Source: Pelargonium tetragonum
Lineage: Eukaryota; Streptophyta; Magnoliopsida; Geraniales; Geraniaceae
Direction of reading: 5' to 3'
DNA length: 22,845 bases
NCBI GenBank assembly: GCA_036897445.1
Contig: JAYMTL010000197.1
Coordinates: 1-22,845, forward strand
The position numbers and the translations under genes were made by a program. The notes below the pieces were generated by a model. That model saw only the letters and a program-made list of their open reading frames with translations, had not been told where the DNA came from and did not search any database. This document shows positions 1 to 10,570 of this stretch, piece after piece (within the stretch, counting starts at the first letter, position 1; each line of letters starts with the position of its first letter).

Positions 1-2870
1 AGTAGGTATATCGGAGAAAAACTCCAATTGGGTGCACCACACTTGGTCTGGAACTCCCTTTGTAGAAATTGTAACTAAATGATTCGAAAAATTATAAAGT
101 CTTTTTAGACCCTTTAAAATGTTAATCAAGTCTAGGTATTTTTTTTGTGGCTCCGGAATATGAGCATAATCGGGATTTGGATCAGTTAAAATCAAAGGTG
201 CTTTCGTATTCTCGTATATAATATAGAATAGGGAAACCCTTGCTTGATACTTATATGTTTATCAAGTTTCTTCTATATTTGACACAACTTTTTTTACTTA
301 CTCAGAACTCAGAGTAGATTTTCTTTCTTAGATTCATTGAATGAGCCGAAGCATTTAGTGGTTATAACTTTGCTTGCTTAGAATTCCCATAGGGTTTCTT
401 TCTACTTTTACAAAAAATTCCTTACACACTCCAAGTTTTACCTAATAGGAGCCCCTTTTGAGCTATTAAGATATCATATCATAAAAACGGATTTAATCCG
501 GAACTCCGCACTCCTTTTTATAGTTATAGGGCCCGTCATGAAGAAACTTTATTAAATTAACTCAGTATTTTCTGACATTTAGTTCTCGTCACACCGGAAT
601 TTCGGAGTATAAAAGACCCTTTATATAACCAATATAACACGAAAGTAATAAAATTTAATTAAGGATAATCTAATAAAGATTCGGTACAGAAATTTCCTTA
701 GCATAAAAAAGGGGGATTAACTGGAATGCTTTTATTTAAAAAAAAATTTTATACCTAGGGGCACTCCTAGGAGAGCTTTGTCTTATAATAAAGACCTATA
801 ATAGCCAGTAAAAAATTCTAAAGGGGGCAATAAGTCTTCCTAAGTACCTTTTACTTTTGATCTCATCGTATTTTTTTGTAAGGCTTGCATAAGGAATCTC
901 AAAGCTTTCTTCAATGTTTGTAAATAGACTCTTTCCTTGTGGATGTTTGAGATATAAGAATAGAAAAACCCCTTTTTGCGACCCGCTGAATGAAGGAAAC
1001 CTAAGTAATAAATAGAGTTGCTCCTTGAAAACTAACAGAATTTGTTTCTAGGGAGTGCCTTAATTTGAAAAACCCTATTGGCGGCTTGAGCAGATACATT
1101 TTTATTCTAATTTAGATATTAGATTTTATACTTAAAATCCCTTTTGTTAGTTAACCTCATTTAGATATTTAAGTAAGTAGGACATATAAAAAAAGTAGAC
1201 TTTTAGAATAATTTCCTAATCTGAATAAGGGGATAAAGCACGATTTCACTTCGAAGTCTAAATGTCAATTCTTTAGATTAAGGGTTTCCTAAAAGGGGCG
1301 TTCCTTTCTTTTTATTAGCTTGTTGTGAAACCTTACGGAATGTGCTTCCGTTTTATCTACTACCGAATATTAGATTACTCATTCGAGGACATTTAGAAAG
1401 AGGATACCAAATGTGAAGAAAGTCAAAGGGCCTCCCCTCGTATAGACTTGCATTTCTTTTTGATATAAGACCCTTAACTGGATTAGATTAAAGGGGAAGC
1501 TTTTAGAAATCAATAACGATTTTTAAATGAAAGACGGATTTTTTTAGATACTTATAAAGGAAATACGAAAAAATTTTAGGCGCTACCTTTCTTATTTTAA
1601 GGTAACCGACAGTCTCTTTTTTGCTTGAGGAAAGTAGATAAACAATTAGACTTAAAAAATTTTATTCAAGAAAAAGTTCCTATATAAGGAAAGCATCCAA
1701 CTATAAATCCACGAGTTATAACTAAGTGTAGTATTTGAAGTAGCTAAGCCTCATAGCAAAAGCGGGGCTGTTGTCTCGGCAAATGTTGAGCATTCTAATT
1801 GGGCCACAACTTGAGAGTTCTAAACAGTTTACATCGGAATTCACTAAGAAGCTCCAAAAAGGGCTATCCGTTTTATAAATTGACTTTGGTTTTGGGGCTG
1901 CTCCCACGGGATCCCATGAAAAAGTTTCAACATTTACGAATTTGTATGGACATTGACAAAAATTGGAAGTATAGTTAGAATTATGTCAAATTAGGAGCTT
2001 TTATTATAAAATGAATAGAATTTACCTTGCTTTTTTAAAAGCGGGTTCCTTACCACTTTCTAGTTGCAGGACTTTTATAACGGGTAGGTCCTTGGTTCCA
2101 GTTATAGGTTATAAGGGACCCTACTAGCGGGATGCAGCATTCTGAATATATGACAGTTATCTATATAATATAGTAGAATCTCGAAAATTTTCATTTACTA
2201 GCCTTTTCAGTCTCTCCAGTTTCCGATAAAGCATCAAAGGTTTCAGAATCTGAATAAAAGTGCGATTACTAATGGTTCCGTTCCGTTTAAAATAAGCTTT
2301 CGAGAAGCAAAGAGACTCCTTCTGAAAGGTTCCAACCGAGTCATTTTCTTATAAAAGAAGATTTTCAACAATGTTATCCTCTTGATACTTGTCACTTGGT
2401 TTTTGCAAATCTTTCTTTTTCTATCTTGAAAGGTATATAAAACATAAAAAGAATTCCCTTATAAGTATAAGCAGCTTTGGGTCTTCGAAAAGTATAAAGT
2501 TGAAGCGATTTTTAAATTTCTTAAGTACAAGTAGGACTAAGTATATAGGATAAGTCCTAAAGGAGAAAATCCTTGAGATAAAGCTAAGCAAGATCCAGTA
2601 TGTAATATTTTGAACCAATAACCCAATAACAAAGAACCCTACCTAAAAAATCAGTCTTAACCGGCTCTAAATTTGCGTAATAATAATATCATGCCGTATT
2701 GTTGCATCCTGTTTTACTAGAATTTTGCAAAAAAAAACCTTGGTAGGAAATGCTAAGTTTGATATAAGAAAAAGGTTTTTTTAATACTCTAAGTTTATCG
2801 GGTTTCGTGCTAAATAAGTGCGCTTTAGTCAAGGGTCCCCACCAAAGAGTCAAACCTGAAATAGAAAAGG
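1..2870. other. Gene-free AT-rich spacer
   Basis: I see no coding region, RNA gene or mobile element here. The only frames of 60 or more codons (minus strand, 1722-1907 and 2421-2618) look like chance products of AT-rich sequence: no family motif, no codon pattern, no plausible ribosome-binding or splice context. A-runs, T-runs and short G or C runs (such as AAAAGGGG and CCCCTTTT) recur, as they do through the whole window. Apart from the CCTAGG pair at 754-772 I see no internal structure. Confidence 0.6.
754..772. repeat. Paired CCTAGG palindromes
   Basis: Two copies of the self-complementary hexamer CCTAGG lie a few bases apart, separated by GGCACT, and the second is followed by AGAG. CCTAGG occurs about nine times in the window by my count, against roughly 2.5 expected from base composition alone. 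The pair could fold into alternative small hairpins, but nothing ties it to a gene, so I give it no function. Confidence 0.4.
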
Positions 2871-2877
2871 GATTCGT

Positions 2878-2912
2878 CGTTAGCTTAATGGTACAGTACT
2901 TAGGTCCGAGAT
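2878..2912 (+). other. tRNA 5'-half-like sequence (weak)
   Basis: The stretch contains TAGCTTAATGG followed by TACAGTA, which resembles the U8-to-D-arm part of an organellar or bacterial-type tRNA: U8, A9, then a D-stem in which three of four pairs can form (one wobble), with the GG of the D-loop. No convincing anticodon stem follows, and there is no T-arm at the right distance, so this is not a tRNA gene. It is either a tRNA relic or a chance match. Confidence 0.15.
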
Positions 2913-3047
2913 AGTAGACTCTCTATCACTATTGATATAATAACAGCCAGGAATTTTATTATAGGATAAGCAGTAAGTATGGGAACTCTTCCTTTTTGTA
3001 GATCTAGCTGAACATATAAAATAAAAGGGTTATTCCTTTAACTTGGC

Positions 3048-3067
3048 AATCTATATATATATAGATT
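3048..3067. repeat. Perfect 20-bp AT palindrome
   Basis: The 20 bases beginning AATCTATATA are exactly self-complementary. The core is an alternating TA run, bounded on each side by AATC and GATT. It could extrude as a cruciform or be a protein-binding site, but alternating TA runs readily give palindromes by chance in AT-rich DNA, and no gene lies nearby for it to control. Confidence 0.55.
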
Positions 3068-4630
3068 ATGGATAGGTGCCTTAGGGTAAGTTATCTTCCC
3101 TACTAAATAAAAGCTCTGATTCTTAGAGCCCATTTCAAACAAAAAGGAGTGGATCCGGGTAGCTAGAACAAAAGATTTCCAAACCCTTGAGTAATTCTTT
3201 TATTAGTTACAAGTTTGAGAAAGAACCCCTTTTTATCTAATAAGAAACTGATGAGACGCTTTAGACATATAACTTTTGTGTATTTTATTTTACTGCCAAA
3301 GAGAACTGCCTGGATTGCGTCACTTTGCATATGGGGTGCTTTGGAATTCTATGGAGCTCGGTAGTCATTTTATGATCATAAGGAATGAAAAAAGGAGTAC
3401 TCGTATTCCGTACGCGAGAGCTTCTTTCAAAATTGAATTCGGAGGGGTCTCGCCAGCCAGTTACGCTACTCTAAAAAGTAGATCTATAATGCAATAATAG
3501 TTTCTAATAGTAGGGCATGAAACCCTGCATTCCTGTGTATTCTGATATCCTTTATTTAATTTAGTACGAGGATTTCCTTTCTAATAGGAGACCCCGTATA
3601 AAAGGAAAACTCTAGACTGGGTTAGTTTAAGGCTTTCTATCTGCATTGTATAGAGTCGCTCTTAGATATTCTGGTAATAGAAGAACGATCACTTCACTCA
3701 AATTCCGTTGCGCTTCCTAGTCAAATCTTATACTTGTACATTTTAGTCTCTTTTCCAGGATTCCCGAGACTGTTAACTTGAATCAATGGCACATGACACC
3801 GCTTTTTGAAGGAAAGACCTAAGTAAGGCGAAGGTAATTGGGGGGATTAATAAGCGGCACACCATTAGGTTCACTCTAGTATATATACTACCGAAAATTC
3901 TAGCAAGCATACGCATTTAGTATAAGCTATCCACGACTTTCTTTAAGAGGAATTCCTACTTTACCTATTCGTGACTGCTAGGAGTTATCGATACACTAAA
4001 ATTTTGCAGTACAAAAAAGTACTTGAATCCCAGCTTATTATCAATAAGAGTTCTTGTAGAACTAAAGAGAAAGCTTTTTTTACAGTATATCTTTTATTTT
4101 CCAACAGCTTCTTTATTCTAAGCAAGCTATTGACTGACGCAGTTACATCTAGTTTTGAACCCCCATGGAAGATAGACCGCCAGAACTAGAACACCCCTAA
4201 TAGCTCTATATTTTTTATTCATTTCTAGGCTCTCTTTTCGAGGGGTTACTAAAAACTCCGATACTTTTACATTACATCGACTGATTCAAAACAACTAAGA
4301 GTTGAGAGAAATTTCAAAAGTAGCTACTAGAACATGCAAACCCTAAGGTTTCTTAATTGCTAGGACTTTAAATATACGTAAATATATATAAATAAGAAAG
4401 CTATAAAAAGAAGTATAGGCTAACCAAAAAAGCAACTTGTAAATAGACAGAATCATTTTTCTATGGATTGCTTCACAACAATTCATAACATTAAGTAATA
4501 TTCGCTTATAATACCTAAAGTGCCCAGCTTAGCGAGAAATAATAGATATCCGCCAAGGTTAAAGAATCGCTTTTTTAGATAGAATATAGAATAAAGATAT
4601 TTATATATTTAGGATCTACTGTAAACTGTC

Positions 4631-4650
4631 CTTTATAGAACTTTATAGAA
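4631..4650. repeat. Two perfect 10-base tandem copies
   Basis: CTTTATAGAA is repeated twice with no gap or mismatch. It is most simply a replication-slippage duplication, and recent relative to the general decay of the window, because the copies are identical. No function is suggested. Confidence 0.7.
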
Positions 4651-4885
4651 AGAGTAATTATTCTTCGTTCGATCAAGCATTCTGCTGAGTTTTTGAAAAT
4701 TCGAGGGTTCAAGTCAGCAATGGCTTGGATTTTGAAAGGAGAACTTTGAGAAGCTGAGTCGCACCGAGTAACTTAGTTAGGGGACAATAGAAAAGAACCC
4801 AACTTTTATAAGAGTTCTCTTACAGGGTTCTAGATCGATAGAACTCACTTACAAGTTTCATTCTTCTTTCTATAAAAAGGGGCTC

Positions 4886-4908
4886 TGGAGCTTAGACTCT
4901 GCTCCAGG
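4886..4908. other. GC-rich stem-loop
   Basis: CTGGAGC and GCTCCAG form a perfect 7-bp stem around a 9-base loop. A G-U pair can be added at the base. It is unusually GC-rich for this window. It lacks the T-tract directly after the stem that a bacterial-type intrinsic terminator would have, and it does not follow a gene. It could be a processing or stability hairpin in an organelle, or chance. Confidence 0.35.
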
Positions 4909-5769
4909 ACTTTCCTGACGAAGGAAAATCTTAGAACTTAAATAAATTTTTCATTTTCATACTTTTTTTAATACTTGATTTTGGAACTTAAAATATATGA
5001 AGTAGCTTTCTCACGAATTCAGGCTCGGACTTACTTGAGTCTTAAGTATAGGTATAATAGCCGTAATATCGTAAAGACAATTGTCTGCTTTAAGATAAAA
5101 GTCAATCTAGAATTCATTTTATACTTTGAACCAAGAGTCTCCCTTAGCTTTTTGAAACGCTTTATTTATAGATTAAATGAAAGTGAAATTACCTAAGAAA
5201 CCGAGTCTATATCTATTAACCTTCTTATTTACAATATTTTTGAGATAACATTCATTACAAAAAAGAAGGGCATATATTAAAATCCGGAAGAAAAAGAAAA
5301 CCTAGAAGGGTAATTTCCCCAAAGCAGCAATAGGATTGCCCTGGCTCTCTTATTAACATTATAACTTGAATAGTTACTTTCCTTTACCACAGGATAAAAA
5401 TGAGACGTATATTAGCGCCTTTTACTACAACCCGGTTATCCAAAAGATAAGGATAAAATATTATCAATTCTTCTTTATAATAGAAAATCTCAGCTTATCC
5501 TACTACATTTTTCATTTTACCCGAGAATGAGTGGCCCTCCCTCACTATATACACCAGCTTTACACCACCGAATCTTTGTTTGAATTTGAGAGACTTTCTA
5601 TTTACTAAGTACTTTTTAAGTTTACAACCCCTTGCCTTGTCACCAGAATAAGGGACACTCTTGAAAGTTATCCAGCATGAGATTAAAGGCTATCCCTATA
5701 ACCTAGAAATAGAATTTCAATTTTTTTTGCATATCTACCATAAAAAGCTAAAACGGGTCAAATAAGCAG

Positions 5770-5960
5770 CTTCTGGGCACCTACCTAAACTCTAACTATT
5801 TGATATTATAGATAGAAACTTCAGGTTGGAATGAATCTGTATTCCTTTAGTTATTTTGACTGGAGGAAAGTCTGCTTTCTTGCGATCCCCTGCTTACCGG
5901 TCTAGCTATCTAATAAAGTCATTCAATTCTAAATAAACACAGAAAAAAGCATAGTTTGGT
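5770..5960. repeat. Repeat R2, copy 1 (decayed)
   Basis: This stretch aligns in order with 10290-10570. The anchors are CTACCTAA (5781 and 10295), an exact 13-base match ATATTATAGATAG (5803 and 10328), TGAATCTGT followed by a T-rich tract (about 5832 and 10364), GGTCTAG (about 5901 and 10445) and CATTC-A/G-ATTCTAAA (about 5921 and 10541). Order and strand are the same, and spacing differs by insertions and deletions, so shared ancestry is more likely than chance. A further partial match to the TTGGTTGAATCTGT part lies near 5953. It ends about 325 bases before the first clear R1 motif. The nature of the repeat is unknown; an end or non-coding part of the same element as R1 is one possibility. 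Confidence 0.5.
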
Positions 5961-6283
5961 TGAATCTGTATTTCCCCTTTTTATGAGCTTTTACAGTAAA
6001 GCGAGTTGCTAGGGATGAAATCCAAACAATACCAAACTGACTATCTATAATATACTTTATCGGTACTTCGTAAGCTGTTTATTCGAACTATTTAGCATCC
6101 AATTTTCTTAGAATCCTTTCGATTGTCTTACTTTAGTTCAGTTTCTTTAATCTTTAAGAAAAATCTCAAACTCAAAAAGACCTGACTAGAGTCTAACAAT
6201 TTCAAACTCCTCTTTATAATAGCTACCTAGACAATACACAAGCTCAAGTACTGTCTTAAATACTTCTATACTTATTAGTTTCA

Positions 6284-7310
6284 ATAAACAGAGAGAGAAG
6301 TTTTATGGACAGTAACCTTAACTTCATATCCCCATTCATGTCGGGTTCGTACCTTCCCAATTAAGAAACACTGCATAAGACAAGAGAAAGACCTCCTAAA
6401 GAAGCAGCTACCTACACTACAAGAGTGCGATAGCCCTCAACCCTCTCTCATATATACAACTAGAAAAACTCCTATAAAGTCTAATCTTATAGCTACAGGG
6501 AAGATAGCTTACGTACCGGCTTACCCACTAGATAGATACTACTTTGATAGGTATGCCTACTCCTATGTCTACTATCAAGACTACCTCCCTTACTTGTATC
6601 TAGTATTAGCCCTCTTTCCTAAATTAAGAGCCTAGCTAAGAATCCTTCTACTAGAGCTTCTATAGCTCTTACTTCTTCTCCTATAATATAAGAATAAAGA
6701 ATCTCAAAGTACAGAATCTAACTCAAGTACAAGGAAATGAAGCCAAGTAAAAGAATGAAAGCAATAATAAAAGCTTAAGTCAAGCAAGTCAGCTAGGTCA
6801 GAAGCAGTAAGTCCGTGGTGCTTATAAATGGTAAGATATTAGCTACAAACTACAACAACAAGCTTAAATACAGATACAGAAGAGGAAGGGTAAGCTCTTA
6901 AATATAGGCATAGTTATATCTTATATGAATGTTATCAAGAAGAAGATATAGAGTACATAAACCACTCAGGTACGAGTCTAAAACTAAGACTAAGAAGCAG
7001 TTAGTTAGCTCCGAATCAAAGTCGTCAAGCAACAAGGAATCTAAAGCAAAGGAACAGAAGAAGCATAGTTTGTTAGCGCTATAGTATGTACCCTCAATGA
7101 CAAACTCTTGCATTACAGCGACCTTCCTCCACGCTGCTACAGTCGGTAACATGAACTCTTACATTCTACTTCTAAGGCTCCACCATTCCCTAACGATAAG
7201 AACATAGCAACTAGTTAAAGAAAGAAATTCCTACAGCCAAATCTAATAAAAAGGGAATGTAGATGAAACCGGATAAGACTAAAGGGACTGCCTATACTAT
7301 AAATGCCTTT
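6284..7310 (+). mobile_element. Repeat family R1, locus 1: decayed element-like patch
   Basis: This strand-biased patch is rich in CTA, TAC and AAG on the plus strand and is unlike its flanks. Its left part (6284-6650) aligns in order with 18858-19090: AATAAAC/GATAAAC, ATTAAGAA, TAAGACAAGA, AACTCC, TACCCA and CCTAAATT recur at nearly constant offsets. Its right part (6958-7310) aligns with 18660-18950 through ACTCAGG, GACTAAGAA, ACCCTCAA and CTAACGATAA. The two parts appear in opposite order to locus 2, as expected if two partial copies lie in tandem about 0.9 kb apart. A stop-free plus-strand stretch of about 115 codons with a tyrosine-rich end, and a Ser/Lys-rich basic stretch further on, suggest former coding DNA. 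An old, broken LTR-type element, possibly Gag-related, is my best guess. I cannot assign a family firmly. Confidence 0.45.
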
Positions 7311-7860
7311 TATCACCAAATTCAGTACTTCGTAGGGAGCTTTTTGACCCGTTTACCGACCACTTCTTATTTATTTGAAACCCTTTTCTCGGAGTCCCCT
7401 TTCTTAAGGGTATAGCTAGTAAAACTCCTCTTTCGGGGAATATATACAGAGACTTTAGGAGCTCTCCTATACCACTTCAACCACACTGGACTCTCGCGTA
7501 TCTTTTTACGCAGCAGAGACTCTGACTATAAAGGGATTTCTCAAAAAAGACTTGCTAAGTGAAGAGATTCCCCCCCTTACTTTATCTTTGAAAAATTTCT
7601 AAGAGAAACTCTTTTATTTGGATAGGAAAATCAGTGAAGTTCGGTACAATAAAGAAAGGTGCTATAGGTTCAAGTCCAGAGCTCGCTAAACAAAACCTAT
7701 CCAGAGGGGGATCCCGGTATCTAAAAAAAGGAGGTCAAAAAAGGTAGGGTCTTAAAGTCTCATTTTTTTTGGTGGATCTCCTGGCCAAGAGAAGATAGTT
7801 CAAATTTCTATAGGTTCGCTGCTTGGCAATCCTTAGTCGAAGTTTATTCTACAGAAGCTG
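7311..7860. other. Spacer between R1 fragments
   Basis: No gene is visible. The segment contains a pair of complementary 7-mers around a T-arm-like word (7620-7703, listed separately). A purine-rich stretch (AAAAAAAGGAGG, about 7721-7735) resembles a Shine-Dalgarno sequence but has no open frame after it. Confidence 0.5.
7620..7703 (+). other. tRNA-relic-like segment with complementary ends
   Basis: GGATAGG at the left end and CCTATCC at the right end are perfectly complementary over 7 bases and sit 84 bases apart, the size of a tRNA. GGTTCAAGTCC, a good T-loop word, lies inside at 7667. However, the T-loop word is about 15 bases too far from the right-hand 7-mer, its own stem pairs poorly, and I find no D-arm or anticodon arm. 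It is therefore not a working tRNA; a rearranged relic or coincidence are both possible. Confidence 0.15.
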
Positions 7861-7910
7861 CTATTTACTTACTCTACCCTCAACTCTCTGAAACGGATAC
7901 CACAGCACAT
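7861..7910 (+). repeat. Repeat family R1, core fragment
   Basis: TTTACTTACTCTACCCTCAA (7864 on) followed by CTC matches the R1 core at 18768-18797 (CTTTACTATC, then TACTATACCCTCAACTCC) with few differences, and the following GGATACCACAGCAC resembles the GATAAAC-AGCA motif seen in other copies. The fragment is short, on the same strand as the copy that ends about 550 bases upstream, and surrounded by spacer. It is probably a truncated R1 copy. Confidence 0.4.
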
Positions 7911-9944
7911 TCTTAACAGCCCAAAGTAACTTAGCCCTTAGTTTAGTAGGGCCCCCTTTTATTTAGTTAGACTCTTAAGTATAGTAGGATTCCTTGCGTA
8001 GCTATCTATTTTATATCTTTAATGAAGCGTCCTAGCGTATAGCTTGCTTATCCCTAGTAGTACCCAATCAAAAGTCAATATCCATATAGTTTCAATCCCC
8101 CTTTTTTAAGCCTTAACTTCTGCTGTCTTCTAACCTGTCCTACGGGTCTTCTTGTTGCAGTCTGTAGCTATTATCTTTTCTAAAATTCCTTTCCATTTTA
8201 TTATATAAGGAAAATAAAACACATAAAGTGAGATTCATTTAGAAGATTAAAAAAAGGAATTGCCGAATAGGGGTTCCTTTACTTTCTTGGTTTTAGCAGG
8301 TCTAGTAAGAATAAGAAAGTTCAGAGATTTACCTACTTAAAGGGGGAGAGGTTTCCAGTATCAGGATTACCAAACTAAGTCTATAACTCTTTTGCTGGAT
8401 TACCTGTGTGGGTTACTGCGGGTCCTGTCATAATTTAGTTATGATCCGTAACTTTCCTTTTTATGTGTACCTTAAATGAAAAAGAAGCTTTTGGCTATAC
8501 AATTTTTGTATTCTGATGCCTATCTAGAGTTTGTCTATTATATATCAAGGGAAAATCCATAATATTATCAAAGTGTATTCCTAATTATGGTTGGCAAAGT
8601 ACAGGTCTTACTATTACTAAATTGACTTTTCACTAAGTTATTCATTTATATATACACGGAGCCCTATACAGGAAATCCGAAATAGATGCTAGCAAGTTGT
8701 GTACTCCCATAAGAGCTCCCAAAATTCTTTTGATTCCTCATCTCAAGCAAGTAAGGATTATACAAAAAGGATTTAGTAAAGGGCTGTTAAAAAAATTTTG
8801 ACATCGGGTAACTCCGGCCATAAATCTTAACATAGCAGAAGTAGAAAAAGACAAGCAGGTGTATTCCCTTTAAAGAGCCTTTTCTCCTTGTTACGCTAAA
8901 AAAGCTTAGGTTATAGTGCTGCTAAGAATATTTTATCATTCTAAGTTAAGTAGTGAACCCCCTTTTCATTAAGGTAAATTGAGCTAGTACCTGTTGTGCC
9001 TTTCTCGTAGAAAGTTGTCTAAAAAGGGAAAAGAAACGGTTATAATTTCTAAACGAGGTTGGTAGTTCTAACAGTTAAAAAAGGGAGCATAAAAAGATTT
9101 TCGTGCCGACGGGCCTTTAATAATTTTCCTTCGGTTAATCTTCCTCGGGCTTTCCTTAGGAAGGATCCGAACTTGGAGTAGCAAAAGTAGGCTCCGCTTA
9201 AAGCTTTGTAGTATCGAAAGTTTTTTACAAATTTTGACTAAATTAAGGGTGTCTTTTTAAAGGGAGTAGTCTATTCCGGATTTCGCGCTATGTTAGTTAA
9301 TAATTTTTAGTAGTTGCCTAGGAAGATTCTGATTTGCAATTTGTTCCTCAAGATTCGCTTAGAAGTTCAAATGGAGAGTCGACAACCTAACCCAGAAATG
9401 GTAAAATACATAAACCGCGAAGCTATAGGAATTCCTTGTAACTTATTACACTTGATCAGATAGTCAAACTAAAAACAAATAACGTTAGCTAGTTCTCTAC
9501 CTACTTCCGGGTCTTTATCATAGAAAACCTAAAAACAAAGTAGAACCTCAAGAACCCTAAGGCTAACTCCTTATAACCCGTACTTATCCGCTTAGCTCCC
9601 GCACTCTGTATCCTTGTAGCTTTCTTACCTGTCATCCCAGGTTTCTTTGTGTAGCCGCGGTACTCTAGGGGCCCTTATTCCCTCTCCTGTCTTAGAAGCC
9701 TTTTTTTAGACTTGAAATAAGCCGCATTTTTATACTTATATAAAAGCTCACCACTTCCTGTAGGGAAAGATTTTTAATATCGACTAAATGAAATTTTTCA
9801 CAAATATGGGTTAACTCGAGAATTTTTGGGGGGTATGAAATGAATATAGATAGGGGTTCTTTTCGATTTTATCCTGTTACTGGTTTTCCTGCCATTAGTT
9901 TACTTTTTTATTCTATTTTTTTATATATTACTGACTTTTTAGAC
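7911..9944. other. Spacer; one weak internal repeat pair
   Basis: No gene or RNA is supported. Two pyrimidine-rich stretches, about 8105-8200 and 9585-9690, resemble each other in order (CTT, ACCTGTC, GGT, TCTT, TGTAGC, then TCC) and may be remnants of one repeat; the match is only about 70% over the best 35 bases. GTAGCCGCGGTA near 9649 resembles a conserved small-subunit rRNA word, but nothing around it matches rRNA. Confidence 0.45.
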
Positions 9945-10210
9945 TTATTAGCCTAGTACTAGATAGCATATAGAGTGGAGGTAGAGAGTTCCTTAGTTGT
10001 ACTATTAGTAGTCTTGCAGTTAGTATTTTAGTTCTAGTCAGTATAGTATAGGGTCTTGTACTCTCGGGAGGGGTTAGCCTTACCTTTTATCTTAGACTTA
10101 GAAGTTCAAAACCTACCTAGGTCGATTTCTTTCCTTTAATAGCTCACTGACTGGGATGCCTTCCAATTGAGTTTAGTCAGGCTCTACTTGCCTCTGATTT
10201 ACTGATTTAG
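9945..10210 (-). repeat. Minus-strand patch related in style to R1
   Basis: Read on the minus strand this segment shows the same CTA/ACTA-rich composition as the R1 patches. It shares ACTAAG-G/A-AACTCTCTA (plus positions about 9982-9998) with 18496-18512 in R1 locus 2. Few other anchors could be found, so it may be an inverted and more decayed R1 copy or a different element of similar composition. It lies directly before R2 copy 2. Confidence 0.3.
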
Positions 10211-10289
10211 CTAACAAAGGTTGGATCTCTATCCTATAAAGTATAGAGCAAGTAAATCGAAAATAGAGACAAATCAGTGTTAAATAGTG

Positions 10290-10570
10290 AAAAACTACCT
10301 AACTGAGTATCGAAACTGAGGTAATGTATATTATAGATAGTCACTTTAGCAGGATCTGGTTGAATCTGTCTTTCTTTTTTATCGGCTTTGATTGACGGAA
10401 GGTCCTGGATTTGAGGAGTTGTTTCCTTATCGGTTTGCTCTCAGGTCTAGTGTAAAAAGTTCACCTTCTTTTGCACTGAGGAAGGTTCTTAAATAAAGGG
10501 GGAGTCTATTCTCAAGAAAGATATAAACTTTGAGGTAATTCATTCGATTCTAAATCTAAATAAAGTTAGT
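10290..10570. repeat. Repeat R2, copy 2 (decayed)
   Basis: Partner of 5770-5960, same orientation, with the five anchors in the same order. It is about 90 bases longer than copy 1 because of extra sequence between GGTCTAG (about 10445) and CATTCGATTCTAAA (about 10541). The exact 13-base match at 10328 and the CATTC-x-ATTCTAAA block are the strongest points. No open frame of note runs through it, so it is probably non-coding repeat DNA. Confidence 0.5.

Larger units (their letters stand above)
2913..5769. other. Gene-free spacer with minor short repeats
   Basis: No gene can be supported. Plus-strand frames at 3276-3497, 3971-4189 and 4975-5196 (72-73 codons) have no recognisable domain and no coding-like composition. 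The stretch contains the 20-bp palindrome at 3048, a 10-base tandem duplication at 4631 and a GC-rich hairpin at 4886. Otherwise it is the same AAGG/CTTT-flavoured spacer as the rest of the window. Confidence 0.55.

Noticed and set aside
6929-7084. Small basic Ser/Lys-rich frame as an independent gene
   Set aside because: It lies inside R1 locus 1 and aligns with the corresponding part of locus 2, so it is better explained as part of that decayed repeat.
7721-7735. Shine-Dalgarno-like purine run
   Set aside because: No open frame starts after it; purine runs are common throughout the window.
9649-9660. GTAGCCGCGGTA, like the 530-loop word of small-subunit rRNA
   Set aside because: Only about 11 bases match and no flanking rRNA sequence or other conserved word is present.
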